Below are positions 49,298-58,660 of a stretch of 64,000 nt of DNA, one piece after another. The notes beneath the pieces are model-generated. The model was not told the DNA's origin. It saw nothing but the letters and a program-made list of their open reading frames with translations, and did no database searches. The position numbers and the translations under genes were made by a program. The stretch's first letter is position 1. Every line of letters starts with the position of its first letter. This stretch comes from Georgenia sp. EYE_87 (GTDB taxonomy: Bacteria > Actinomycetota > Actinomycetes > Actinomycetales > Actinomycetaceae), in assembly GCF_023148685.1 (NCBI RefSeq), contig NZ_JAHXNL010000019.1, forward strand, positions 1 to 64,000, read 5' to 3'.

Positions 49298-50502
49298 GCA
49301 CCCCGGTGGCGCAGGTGCGCGAGGCGCTCGTGCGGGGTGTGCCGCTCGCCGGCGCGCTCGGCGCGGCGGACACCGGCGTCGGCGCGGACCGGCTGCTGCG
49401 GCTGGACACCGAGGTGCGCGCACAGGTGCGCGGCGCCGGGCCGCTCCAGCGGTTCCTCGACGACCCCCGGGTGACCGACGTCCTCGTCAACGGCGGGGAC
49501 GGGGTCTGGGTGGACCGCGGTGGCGGGCTGGAACGGGTCGAGGTGGGTGACGTGCTCGCCGACGCCCAGGCCGTCCGGGCGCTGGCCACCCGTCTGGCCG
49601 CGACGTGCGGGCAGCGCCTCGACGACGCCAGCCCGGTCGTGGACGGCACCCTGCCGGACGGCACCCGCCTGCACGCCGTGCTGCCCCCGCTCTCGGCGAC
49701 CGGCACGCTCATCTCGTTGCGCACCCACCGCACGCGCGTGCTCACGCTGAGCGAGCTGGTGGCCGGGGGGACCGTGCCGGGCCCGGTGGCGCCGGTGCTG
49801 CGGGCGCTGGTGGACCGCCGCGCCAACGTGCTGGTCTCGGGGGCGACCGGCTCCGGCAAGACGACGGTGCTGGCGGCGATGCTCTCGCTCGTCGGCCACG
49901 GCGAGCGGATCGTCTGCATCGAGGAGTCGGCGGAGCTGCGCCCCGACCATCCGCACGTGATCCACCTGCAGGTGCGGCGGGCGAACGTCCAGCACGTCGG
50001 CGAGGTGCCGCTGGCGGAGCTCGTCCGGGCCGCCCTGCGCATGCGCCCCGACCGCATCGTGCTGGGAGAGTGCCGTGGTGCCGAGGTGCGCGACGTGCTC
50101 GGGGCCCTGAACACCGGCCACGACGGCGGCTGGGCGACGGTGCACGCGAACACCTCCGAGGACGTGCCCGCCCGCCTGGTCGCCCTCGGTGCCCTGGCCG
50201 GCATGACCGGCGCGACGATGACCGCCCAGGCGGTCAGCGCCCTCGACGCGGTGATCCATCTGCGCCGCGACGACGACGGGGTGCGCCGCCTCGCCGAGGT
50301 GGGCGTGCTCGAGCGGACGGGAGACGAGCTGGTCTGCCGGCCGGCTCTCACGGTTGACCCGGGTGGCGTCGTCGAACGGGGCCCGGCGTGGTCGAGGCTC
50401 GCCGCCAGGCTCGGCCTGGCCGGGTCGACGGACGACGGCGGGCAGGCGGGCAGCGTCGTGCAGGCCGGCGTCGGCCGCGGCCGGCACGCCGCGGGGCCGT
50501 GA
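49294..50502 (+). CDS. Tad pilus assembly ATPase CpaF/TadA
   Basis: 402 aa secretion ATPase. N-terminal domain to about 150, then Walker A GATGSGKTT, Asp box (CIEESAELRP), His box (GLNTGHDGGWATVHAN-type) and Walker B-like RIVLGECRGAE. Powers pilin assembly. GTG overlaps the cpaE stop; its own stop overlaps tadB. Confidence 0.95.
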   Translation: MSTPVAQVREALVRGVPLAGALGAADTGVGADRLLRLDTEVRAQVRGAGPLQRFLDDPRVTDVLVNGGDGVWVDRGGGLERVEVGDVLADAQAVRALATRLAATCGQRLDDASPVVDGTLPDGTRLHAVLPPLSATGTLISLRTHRTRVLTLSELVAGGTVPGPVAPVLRALVDRRANVLVSGATGSGKTTVLAAMLSLVGHGERIVCIEESAELRPDHPHVIHLQVRRANVQHVGEVPLAELVRAALRMRPDRIVLGECRGAEVRDVLGALNTGHDGGWATVHANTSEDVPARLVALGALAGMTGATMTAQAVSALDAVIHLRRDDDGVRRLAEVGVLERTGDELVCRPALTVDPGGVVERGPAWSRLAARLGLAGSTDDGGQAGSVVQAGVGRGRHAAGP

Positions 50503-51350
50503 CGGAGCCCGTGATCGTCGCGGTGCTGGTGGCCGCGGCGGTCCTGCTGCTCGCCCGACCGGGTCGTCGCCCCGTCCGTCGCCCCGTACGTCGCCGCGGG
50601 GAACCGCGACCACGCGTGCGCCGTCGTCCCGGCACGCGGGAGATCGACGTCGGGGTTCTCGTCACCGAGGTCGCCACGCGGCTGAAGGCGGGGGCCGACG
50701 TCGATGCTGCCTGGGACGAGACGTTCGCCCGGGTGGGCCTGACCGGGCAGACGCCTGCGGCGTGGACGGAGCCGCCGGGCAGCGTGGCAGCCCGCGACCC
50801 GGGCGCTCCGGCGCGGGAGGACGGCGTGCCCGGCCAGCTGCTGGAGCTGGCATCCCGGCAGGCCGCGCACGACCGGCTGCCGCGCCCGCTACGCCGTCTG
50901 GTCCGTCATGGCATCGGCTCGACGACGGCGGGGGCGCTGCCCGGCGCGATCGCCGCCTGCCGGCTCACCCACGAGCTCGGAGCGCCGCTGGCAGAGGTCC
51001 TCCAGCGGTGCGCGGAGGGCTTGACCGAGGCCGGGCACGCGCGCGCGGCACGTGCCGTGGCGCTGGCCGGGCCACGGGCCACCGCCCGGCTGCTCGGCTG
51101 GCTCCCGGTGCTCGGGCTGGTGCTCGGTGCCGGGATCGGCGCAGACCCGCTGCGGGTGCTGCTCGGCGGCGGGCTCGGGAGCGCCTGCCTGCTGGCGGGC
51201 GTCGCGCTCATGGTGGCCGGCCGCCGCTGGGTGGCAGCCCTCGTGCGGGTCGCCGGTGCCGCCGGCACCGGCCCGGCCGGTCGGACGCCGGGACGGCCGC
51301 GGACGGCTCAGCGGCCCGATTGGGGTCCGGCCTGGAGGGCGGCGCGGTGA
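50499..51350 (+). CDS. TadB-like type II secretion F-domain protein
   Basis: 283 aa: one N-terminal helix, an Arg-rich stretch, a helical T2SSF domain (about 115-220) and C-terminal helices. Inner-membrane platform of the pilus. Start and stop overlap neighbours by four bases. Confidence 0.87.
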   Translation: MTEPVIVAVLVAAAVLLLARPGRRPVRRPVRRRGEPRPRVRRRPGTREIDVGVLVTEVATRLKAGADVDAAWDETFARVGLTGQTPAAWTEPPGSVAARDPGAPAREDGVPGQLLELASRQAAHDRLPRPLRRLVRHGIGSTTAGALPGAIAACRLTHELGAPLAEVLQRCAEGLTEAGHARAARAVALAGPRATARLLGWLPVLGLVLGAGIGADPLRVLLGGGLGSACLLAGVALMVAGRRWVAALVRVAGAAGTGPAGRTPGRPRTAQRPDWGPAWRAAR

Positions 51351-51922
51351 CCACGCTGACGTTCCTGCTGCTCGCGACCGTCGCGGCGCTGCCGTGGACG
51401 CTGACCCGGCGCACCCGCGCGCGGGCGCCCACCGGGCGCGCCGGTCCGGTTCCGGCGTCGCTCGGCGAGGTCGACGTCGCGGTGCTCCTCGACCTCGCGG
51501 ACGCCGCCCTCGACGCCGGGGCGTCGGTGCCCGGCACGCTGCTGGCACTCGGGCGCGCGGTCGCCGGTCCGGCGCCGGAGGCGGCCGACGACGGCGGGAG
51601 CGGGGCGGCGCTGGGCCGCGCCGGCCGGGCGCTGCTCCTCGGGGCGCCGTGGGAGGAGGCGTGGGACGGGTCTCCGCGCGCGCTCGTCGCGCTCGCCGAC
51701 GCACTCGAGCCCGCCTGGGTCGACGGTGCGGCCCCCGGCCCGCTGCTGCGCCAGGCGGCCGGGTCCGTGCGCGCCACCCGGCACCGTGAGGCCCAGGAGG
51801 CGGCGGCACGTCTCGGCGTCCGGCTGGTTCTGCCCCTGGGGCTGTGCTTCCTGCCCGCCTTCGTGCTGCTCGGGCTCGTGCCGGTGGTCCTCGCCGCCGG
51901 TGGCGCCGTCCTCGGTGGCTGA
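51347..51922 (+). CDS. TadC-like type II secretion F-domain protein
   Basis: 191 aa with an N-terminal helix, a T2SSF-like helical middle (VDVAVLLDLADAALDAG) and two C-terminal helices. Second platform protein, shorter than usual TadC, as common in actinobacteria. Confidence 0.85.
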   Translation: MTTLTFLLLATVAALPWTLTRRTRARAPTGRAGPVPASLGEVDVAVLLDLADAALDAGASVPGTLLALGRAVAGPAPEAADDGGSGAALGRAGRALLLGAPWEEAWDGSPRALVALADALEPAWVDGAAPGPLLRQAAGSVRATRHREAQEAAARLGVRLVLPLGLCFLPAFVLLGLVPVVLAAGGAVLGG

Positions 51923-52070
51923 GCCTCCACACGCGGTGCCGCTGCCGGGTCGTCCACAGCCGGCGGTCCGCCCTCCGACCCGGGCGTCGCGATCCGCGCA
52001 GGCTCGGTCCCGACGGACGGCAGACGGCGGTCCGCGAGAGGCGCCCGACGGGCGTGGGGAGGAGAGCACG

Positions 52071-52289
52071 ATGAGCGTTCGACGTCGCTGGGGGAGGGTC
52101 CGGGTCGCGCTGACCCGGCGGGTGCACGCGCTGCGGGCCGACGGGGAGGCCGGCATGGCCACCGCCGAGTACGCGATCGGGACCGTGGCGGCCGCCTCGT
52201 TGGCGAGCGTCCTGCTGTGGGTCCTCAAGAGCGACTGGGTCCGGGAGCTCGTGTCGGACCTGATCCGCAAGGCGCTCGGGCTGGGATGA
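52071..52289 (+). CDS. DUF4244 Flp-type pilin
   Basis: 72 aa. A basic leader of 28 residues ends EAG, cleavage is expected before Met29 and the mature protein starts MATAEYAIGTVAAASLASVL, with Glu at +5 and the Tyr seen in Flp pilins. Probably the major pilin. It has its own ribosome site (GGGGAGGAGAG) 149 bases after tadC. Confidence 0.88.
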   Translation: MSVRRRWGRVRVALTRRVHALRADGEAGMATAEYAIGTVAAASLASVLLWVLKSDWVRELVSDLIRKALGLG

Positions 52290-52684
52290 GACGACAACCA
52301 CGTCCGTCGGCGGTCCGGGCCGCTCGGTCCGGCCCGCCGACGGGGGGCCCGGAGCGAGGCGGGGTGACCGCCGAGCTCGCCCTCGTGCTGCCCGGGGTCG
52401 TGCTGCTCCTCGTCGCGCTGCTCACCGCGGCGGGCGCCGCGCTCACGCAGGTCCGGGTGGCCGACGCCGCGCGGGCCGGAGCACGTGCGGCGGCGCTCGG
52501 TGAGTCCCACGGCGAGATCCTCGGCGTCGCGCGGGAGCTCGCCGGCGACGGTGCCGCGGTGCGGGTGTCCGAGACGGACGGGTACGTCGTCGTGGAGGTC
52601 TCGCACGACCTCGCCGGACCTCTGCGGGCGGCCGGACTGGCAGCCCGGTCCAGCGCTCGGGCGCTGTCCGAGCCGGGGGAGTGA
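52286..52684 (+). CDS. TadE-family pseudopilin
   Basis: 132 aa: short leader, then GGVTAELALVLPGVVLLLVALL, a prepilin-type hydrophobic segment, and a periplasmic domain. TadE-like minor pilin. Starts inside the DUF4244 stop (ATGA). Confidence 0.9.
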   Translation: MRRQPRPSAVRAARSGPPTGGPERGGVTAELALVLPGVVLLLVALLTAAGAALTQVRVADAARAGARAAALGESHGEILGVARELAGDGAAVRVSETDGYVVVEVSHDLAGPLRAAGLAARSSARALSEPGE

Positions 52685-53064
52685 GCGCGGTGCGGCGGTG
52701 GGGGCGCTCCCGAGCGGGCGGCGGCGACCGGGGCGCCGGCTCCGTGCTCGGCCTGGCCCTGGTGGCGGTCCTGCTGGTCCTCACCCTGGCCGTCGTGGGC
52801 GTAGCCCGTGCCGTCCACGCGCGCGGGACCGCGCAGGCCGCGGCGGACCTCGGCGCGCTCGCCGCCGCGACCGCGTTGCAGGACCTGACCGGCTCCGCGG
52901 GGGACCCGTGCGCCGTCGCCGGCCGGGTCGTCGCCGTCAACGGTGCGGAGCTCACCGCCTGCCGGACCCGCGGGGAGGAGGTGGTGGTCGCGACCCGCGT
53001 GCCGCTCGCGGACGGCACGGGACTCGCCGCGCGGGCCAGCGCCCGTGCCGGTCCGGCCGGCTGA
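52681..53064 (+). CDS. TadE-like secretion-neighbourhood protein (Rv3654c type)
   Basis: 127 aa; leader ending DRGAGSVLG, one hydrophobic segment and an extracytoplasmic domain with two cysteines (GDPCAVAG, LTACRTR). Matches the helicase/secretion neighbourhood TadE-like family. Last gene of the operon; GTG overlaps the tadE stop. Confidence 0.85.
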   Translation: MSAVRRWGRSRAGGGDRGAGSVLGLALVAVLLVLTLAVVGVARAVHARGTAQAAADLGALAAATALQDLTGSAGDPCAVAGRVVAVNGAELTACRTRGEEVVVATRVPLADGTGLAARASARAGPAG

Positions 53065-53088
53065 CACGGCCGGCTCGCCCCAGAAGGG

Positions 53089-55539
53089 TCAGGCGGGTGC
53101 GCAGCGCAGCAGTAGCGACAGCAGGCGCACCGCCCCGGCCTTGTCGAGCGGGGAGTTGCCGTTGCCGCACTTGGGTGACTGGACGCAGGCCGGGCACCCG
53201 TCGGCGCACCCGCACGAACGGATCGCGTCACGGGTGGCCCCGATCCACTCGACCGCGGCCCGGTACCCGCGCTCGGCGAACCCGGCCCCGCCCGGGTAGC
53301 CGTCGTGGACGAAGACGGTGGGCTGCCCGGTCTGCGGGTGCACCGCCGTCGACAGGCCGCCGATGTCCCACCGGTCGCACGTGGCCAGCAGGGGCAGCAG
53401 CCCGATCGAGGCGTGCTCGGCGGCGTGCAGCGCGCCGGGCAGGGAGTCCTTGCCCACGCCCGCCGCCTCGCACGCCTCGGCGGAGAGCGTCCACCACACG
53501 GCGGTCGTCGGCAGCACCCGCTCGGGCATGTCCAGCGGGTAGGAGCCGATGATGTCCATGCCGGGGAGGCGTCGCCTGTCGTAGTCGGTGACCTGGCTGG
53601 TCACCTCGACGTCGCCGAAGGACCACGTGGCCTCGGTGCCGTCGGCGGCCCGCCACAGCTGCCGGTCCCGGACCGAGAGCACCCGCACCGAGGAGGAGGA
53701 CCGGGCCTTGGTGCGGTGCCCCAGCTCCGTCTCGGCGTGCACGAGGGCCACGTCGTCCTCCAGCGCGTCGACGACGAACGTGCGTCCCTGGTGCAGGTAG
53801 ACCGCACCGGGGTGCACCGTGGCGTCCGCGCGTGCGCCGTCGACGGTGCCGAGCACGGTGCCGGTCCCGGACTCGACCACCTGGACGGGCCGGTCGCCGC
53901 CGCCCCGCAGGTCCGTGAGGTCCTGCGGGCGCTCGGGCCGGGAGAAGTTCCAGAACCAGCCCGTCGGCCGGCGCCGGAGCAGGCCCCGCCGGACCAGCTC
54001 GTCGAGCAGCGCGGCGTCCGGCAGGCCGAAGAGCGGCAGGTCACCCTCCGTCAGCTGCAGCTCCGCCGCGGCGGCGCACAGGTGCGGGGCGAGCACGTAG
54101 GGGTTGGCCGGGTCGAATGTCGTCGCCTCCACGCCGGCGCCGAAGATCGCCTCGGGGTGGTGGACCACGAAGCCGTCGAGCGGGTCCTCGCTCGCCACCA
54201 GCACCGCGACGCCCTCCGCCCCGGCCCGCCCCGCCCGCCCCGCCTGCTGCCACATCGAGACCCGGGTGCCGGGCCAGCCCGCGATGACGACGGCGTCCAG
54301 CCCGGCGACGTCGACGCCGAGCTCGAGGGCGTTGGTCGTCGCCAGCGCGAGCAGCTCCCCCGACCGCAGCGCCCGCTCGAGCTCGCGGCGCTCCTCGGGC
54401 AGGTACCCGCCCCGGTACGCAGCCACCCGCCCGGCGAGCTCGCCGTCGACCTCGCGCAGGTGCCGGCGGGCCTGCTCCGCGATCACCTCGGCGCCGTAGC
54501 GCGAGCGCACGAACACCAGCGTGCGGGCGCCGCTGACCACCAGGTCCGCCAGGAGGTCCGCCGCCTCCGCCGTGGCGCTGCGCCGCGGCCCGGACTCGAA
54601 GGCCTCGTCGTCGGCGCCGCTCGCGCCGAGCTCGACCCCCTCCCCGGGCCAGGAGGCCGTCCACCCGGCGGACAGCGCGGGCTGCCACAGCGCGACGGTG
54701 CGCCGGCCCGCCGGCGCGGCGTCCTCCGTCACGGCGACGACGTCGGACTCCGGGACGCCGACGAGCCGGGCCGCGGTGAGCGCCGGCTCCGCCGTCGTGG
54801 CCGACGCCGCGATCACGGTCGGGCTGGCGCCGTAGTGCGCGGCCAGGCGCAGCAGGCGCCGGAGCACGAGCGCCACGTGCGCGCCGAGCACACCGCGGTA
54901 GGCGTGGCACTCGTCGACGACGACGTAGCGCAGGCCCTTGAGCAGTCGCTGCCACCGCCGGTGCCCGGGCAGCATCGAGAAGTGCAGGAAGTCGGGGTTG
55001 GAGAGCACGACGTCGGCATGGTCGCGGGCCCAGTCGCGCTCCTCCAGCGGGGTGTCGCCGTCGCAGGTGGTCACGCGCACCCCGCGCAGCCCCGCGGCGT
55101 CGAGCAGGCGGTGCAGCCCGGTGAGCTGATCCGCCGCCAGCGCCTTGGTGGGGGAGAGGTACAGGGTGGTGGGACGCCGCCCGTAGGCGGCGATGCTGCC
55201 GGCGTCGGGGCGAGCCGCCAGCGCGGCGTCGGCCCGGACCGCCGAGATGGCGGGCAGCCAGGCCGCGAGGGACTTGCCGGACCCCGTGCCCGTGGCGATG
55301 ACCGTGTGCCGGCCGGCCCAGGCCGCCTCGGCCGCCGTGACCTGGTGCTCCCAGGGCCGCTCCACGCCGAGGCGCCGGTACCCGGCCACCAGGTCCGGGT
55401 CCGCCCACGCCGGCCAGTCCGCCGTCCGGCCGGGGCGGGCCGGCAGCTGCTCGAGGTGGACGAGGCGGCCGTCGCGCACACCGGTGGCGCGCAGCAGCTC
55501 GACGAGGTCCGGGCGGGGCACCTGCCCAGTGTGCGCCAT
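53089..55539 (-). CDS. DEAD/DEAH-box helicase with DUF1998 domain (MrfA/Hrq1-like)
   Basis: 816 aa SF2 helicase: Walker A GTGSGKS near 84-90, Walker B VVDECHAY, motif III SATT, motif VI QQAGRAGRAG, then a DUF1998 C-terminus with four cysteines (CGCADGCPAC, PKCGNG) binding zinc. Bacillus MrfA of this family acts in mitomycin-type DNA repair. The gene converges with the Tad operon, a pairing conserved across actinobacteria for unknown reasons. Confidence 0.93.
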   Translation of the reverse strand: MAHTGQVPRPDLVELLRATGVRDGRLVHLEQLPARPGRTADWPAWADPDLVAGYRRLGVERPWEHQVTAAEAAWAGRHTVIATGTGSGKSLAAWLPAISAVRADAALAARPDAGSIAAYGRRPTTLYLSPTKALAADQLTGLHRLLDAAGLRGVRVTTCDGDTPLEERDWARDHADVVLSNPDFLHFSMLPGHRRWQRLLKGLRYVVVDECHAYRGVLGAHVALVLRRLLRLAAHYGASPTVIAASATTAEPALTAARLVGVPESDVVAVTEDAAPAGRRTVALWQPALSAGWTASWPGEGVELGASGADDEAFESGPRRSATAEAADLLADLVVSGARTLVFVRSRYGAEVIAEQARRHLREVDGELAGRVAAYRGGYLPEERRELERALRSGELLALATTNALELGVDVAGLDAVVIAGWPGTRVSMWQQAGRAGRAGAEGVAVLVASEDPLDGFVVHHPEAIFGAGVEATTFDPANPYVLAPHLCAAAAELQLTEGDLPLFGLPDAALLDELVRRGLLRRRPTGWFWNFSRPERPQDLTDLRGGGDRPVQVVESGTGTVLGTVDGARADATVHPGAVYLHQGRTFVVDALEDDVALVHAETELGHRTKARSSSSVRVLSVRDRQLWRAADGTEATWSFGDVEVTSQVTDYDRRRLPGMDIIGSYPLDMPERVLPTTAVWWTLSAEACEAAGVGKDSLPGALHAAEHASIGLLPLLATCDRWDIGGLSTAVHPQTGQPTVFVHDGYPGGAGFAERGYRAAVEWIGATRDAIRSCGCADGCPACVQSPKCGNGNSPLDKAGAVRLLSLLLRCAPA

Positions 55540-55667
55540 GGCGCCGACACCGACCGCCGGCGGCCGGCCGGCCGTGGCAGGTGGTTGCCACGGGCAGTTC
55601 TGTCCAGGCCCACCCCCTGGACGTCCGGCTCGGGGGTGGGACGATTCGCGGACAGGGGGTGGGGGCC

Positions 55668-56030
55668 ATGGCACTTCGGGTGGACGAGCGGGTGGCCGGG
55701 GCGGCGCGGGTGGTCAGCGCGGCCGGGGAGCTGGACGGCGCGTCCGCGGGTCGCCTGCGGGCCGCCGTCGACCGGGCCCTCGACGCGCTCCCGGCCGCCG
55801 TCGTCGTGGACCTCACCGCGGTGACCTTCATCGACTCCGCCGGCGTCCGTGCGGTGCTGGACCGCCGTGCCGTGATCAGGGCCCTCGACTCGCGCCTGCA
55901 CGTGGTGGCGGCCGCGGAGCAGGTGCGGGCCGTCTTCGAGCTGTCCGGCCTCCTGGAGGGCCAGCCGCTGCACCGTGAGCTCGGCGAGGTCCTCGGCCCG
56001 GATCCGGCCGGGCTGACGTCGCCCGGCTGA
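55668..56030 (+). CDS. STAS-domain protein (anti-sigma factor antagonist type)
   Basis: 120 aa, single STAS domain. TFIDSAGVRAVL contains the conserved Asp-Ser-x-Gly with the Ser that is phosphorylated in SpoIIAA-type antagonists. No anti-sigma kinase nearby. Divergent from the helicase. Confidence 0.88.
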   Translation: MALRVDERVAGAARVVSAAGELDGASAGRLRAAVDRALDALPAAVVVDLTAVTFIDSAGVRAVLDRRAVIRALDSRLHVVAAAEQVRAVFELSGLLEGQPLHRELGEVLGPDPAGLTSPG

Positions 56031-56072
56031 GCGGCCGAGGCCCACCGGACACGCGCGGACGGCAATACGGAA

Positions 56073-56096
56073 TGTGCCGAACCCGGCCGCGGCACA
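56073..56096. promoter_or_regulatory. Inverted repeat in the hppA upstream region
   Basis: TGTGCCG and CGGCACA, perfect 7-base arms ten bases apart, end 70 bases before the hppA start. Possible operator; too GC-rich and wide for Crp. TAGGCT at 56099-56104 may be the -10. Confidence 0.4.
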
Positions 56097-56166
56097 GGTA
56101 GGCTCGCCGGGAAACAGCCACCGCGACGGCGTCGTCGCAGGTGAGACGCACTGCCGAGGAGGGTAG

Positions 56167-58575
56167 ATGCTTGAACTGGGGGCCACGAGCCTGACCATCG
56201 TCGGGATCATCGCGGGTATAGCGATCATCTCGCTCGTCATCGCGGTGGCGCTGCGCCGTCAGGTGCTCGCCGCGGACGCGGGCACACCACGGATGCAGGA
56301 GATCGCCGGCGCGATCGAGGAAGGGGCTCAGGCCTACCTGAGGCGTCAGTTCCGCACCCTCGGCATCTTCGCGGTGGTCGTCTTCGGCCTCCTGTTCCTG
56401 CTGCCGGCCGATCCCGAGATCAAGATCGGCCGGGCGATCGCGTTCCTCTTCGGCGCCGGGTTCTCGGCGGCGATCGGCTACCTGGGCATGTCCCTGGCGG
56501 TGCGGGCCAACGTGCGCGTCGCCTCCTCGGCCACCCGCCCCGGCGGACGCACCGAGGGTGCGCGCATCGCGTTCCGCACCGGTGGCGTGGTCGGCATGAG
56601 CGTCGTGGGCCTGGGCCTGCTCGGCGCCGCAGGCGTCGTGATCTTCTACCGCGGGGACGCGCCCGCCGTCCTGGAGGGCTTCGGCTTCGGCGCCGCCCTG
56701 CTCGCGATGTTCATGCGCGTCGGCGGCGGCATCTTCACCAAGGCGGCCGACGTCGGGGCGGACCTGGTCGGCAAGGTCGAGCAGGGCATCCCCGAGGACG
56801 ACCCGCGCAACGCCGCCACGATCGCGGACAACGTGGGCGACAACGTCGGCGACTGCGCCGGCATGGCTGCCGACCTCTTCGAGTCCTACGCCGTGATGCT
56901 CGTGGCATCCCTGATCCTGGGCAAGGCCGCCATGGGCGAGCAGGGCCTCATCCTGCCGCTCATCATCACGGCCGTCGGCGCCCTGGTCGCCCTGCTCGGC
57001 GTCGTGATCACGCGGGTGCGCGGCGACGAGTCCGGCCTGACGGCGATCTACCGCGGCTTCTACATCTCCGCCGTCGCCGGCGTGGTGCTGGCGGCGATCG
57101 CCACCTTCGTCTACCTCCCCTCCACCTTCGGCGCCATCACGGGCATCAGCGCGGACCTGGCAGACCACGGCGGCGACCCGCGGCTCATGGTCACGGCCGC
57201 CGTCGTCATCGGCGTGGTCCTCGCCGGCATCATCCTGTGGCTGACCGGCTACTTCACCGGCACCACGTCCCGGCCCACCGTGCACGTCGCCTCCACCTCG
57301 CGCACCGGCGCGGCGACCGTGGTTCTCTCGGGCATCGGGGTCGGCTTCCAGTCGGCCGTGTACACCGCCGGCATCATCGCGGCCGCGATCTGCGGCGTGT
57401 TCCTCATCGCGGGCGGCAGCATCGGGCTCTCCCTCTTCCTCATCGCCCTCGCCGGCTGCGGCCTGCTCACCACCGTCGGCGTCATCGTCGCCATGGACAC
57501 CTTCGGCCCGGTCAGCGACAACGCGCAGGGCATCGCCGAGATGTCGGGCGAGGTCGACGAGGCGGGCGCGCAGGTGCTCACGGACCTCGACGCGGTGGGC
57601 AACACCACCAAGGCCATCACCAAGGGCATCGCCATCGCGACGGCGGTCCTGGCCGCCACGGCGCTGTTCGGCTCCTACGCGGACGCCGTCCGGGTCGCCC
57701 TCGCCGAGATCGCGGAGGCCGGCACGCAGGTGGCCGGCGGGCTGGTGGGCGCCATGGTCAGCTACGAGATCATCTCGCCCATCACGCTGGTCGGCGTGAT
57801 CCTGGGCGGCGCGACGGTATTCCTCTTCTCGGGCCTGGCCATCGACGCCGTCACCCGGGCGGCCGGGGCGATCGTGTTCGAGGTGCGTCGCCAGTTCCGG
57901 GAGAACCCCGGGATCATGACCGGCCAGACGCGCCCCGAGTACGCGCGCGTCGTGGACATCTGCACCAAGGACTCCCTCCGTGAGCTCGCGACGCCCGGGC
58001 TCCTCGCCGCCTTCGCGCCGATCGCCGTCGGCTTCGGCCTCGGCGTCGGCCCGCTCGCCGGGTTCCTCGCCGGGGCCATCGGCTCCGGCGTGCTGATGGC
58101 CGTGTTCCTCGCGAACTCCGGCGGCTCGTGGGACAACGCCAAGAAGATCGTCGAGGACGGGCACTACGGCGGCAAGGGGTCGGACGCCCACGCGGCCGTC
58201 GTCATCGGCGACACCGTCGGCGACCCGTTCAAGGACACCGCCGGCCCGGCGATCAACCCGCTCATCAAGGTGATGAACCTGGTCTCGCTGCTCATCGCGC
58301 CCGCCGTGGTGCAGTTCAGCGTTCCGGCCGACGCCAACCACGCGGTGCGCATCTCCATCGCGCTGGTGGCCGCGGCGATCGCGCTCGGGGCCGTCTTCGT
58401 CTCCCGGCGCCGCGCCGGCCGGGCGGACACCGCCGAGGACATCGACAACAAGATCGCCACCCGGCCGCACCACGAGGACCCGATGGGGCCGGCCGACGTC
58501 GAGGCTCCGCTCGTCACCCGTCCGGGCGCGGGGCCGGGGAGCGCCGAGGCGACCGAGCCGGTCGAGCGTCGCTGA
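56167..58575 (+). CDS. hppA: Membrane-bound proton-translocating pyrophosphatase, K+-independent type
   Basis: 802 aa, about 16 helices. DNVGDNVGDCAGMAADLFES is the pyrophosphate/Mg site. GNTTKAITKG carries Lys where K+-dependent enzymes have Ala, so this is the K+-independent H+ pump class (established correlation). Couples PPi hydrolysis to proton export. The last 50 residues are a hydrophilic extension. GAGGA before the ATG. Confidence 0.96.
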   Translation: MLELGATSLTIVGIIAGIAIISLVIAVALRRQVLAADAGTPRMQEIAGAIEEGAQAYLRRQFRTLGIFAVVVFGLLFLLPADPEIKIGRAIAFLFGAGFSAAIGYLGMSLAVRANVRVASSATRPGGRTEGARIAFRTGGVVGMSVVGLGLLGAAGVVIFYRGDAPAVLEGFGFGAALLAMFMRVGGGIFTKAADVGADLVGKVEQGIPEDDPRNAATIADNVGDNVGDCAGMAADLFESYAVMLVASLILGKAAMGEQGLILPLIITAVGALVALLGVVITRVRGDESGLTAIYRGFYISAVAGVVLAAIATFVYLPSTFGAITGISADLADHGGDPRLMVTAAVVIGVVLAGIILWLTGYFTGTTSRPTVHVASTSRTGAATVVLSGIGVGFQSAVYTAGIIAAAICGVFLIAGGSIGLSLFLIALAGCGLLTTVGVIVAMDTFGPVSDNAQGIAEMSGEVDEAGAQVLTDLDAVGNTTKAITKGIAIATAVLAATALFGSYADAVRVALAEIAEAGTQVAGGLVGAMVSYEIISPITLVGVILGGATVFLFSGLAIDAVTRAAGAIVFEVRRQFRENPGIMTGQTRPEYARVVDICTKDSLRELATPGLLAAFAPIAVGFGLGVGPLAGFLAGAIGSGVLMAVFLANSGGSWDNAKKIVEDGHYGGKGSDAHAAVVIGDTVGDPFKDTAGPAINPLIKVMNLVSLLIAPAVVQFSVPADANHAVRISIALVAAAIALGAVFVSRRRAGRADTAEDIDNKIATRPHHEDPMGPADVEAPLVTRPGAGPGSAEATEPVERR

Positions 58576-58604
58576 GGCCGATCCGCCCTCGCGTCGAGCA
58601 CACA

Positions 58605-58633
58605 GAAGAGGCCCGCCAGGTGCGGGCCTCTTC
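58605..58633 (+). terminator. Terminator after hppA
   Basis: GAAGAGGCCCGC / GCGGGCCTCTTC, a perfect 12-bp stem with a 5-base loop, 29 bases past the stop and just before the convergent phytase gene end. Probably bidirectional. Confidence 0.9.
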
Positions 58634-58660
58634 CCTGTGGGGCGGACCCACGGGGCAGAC

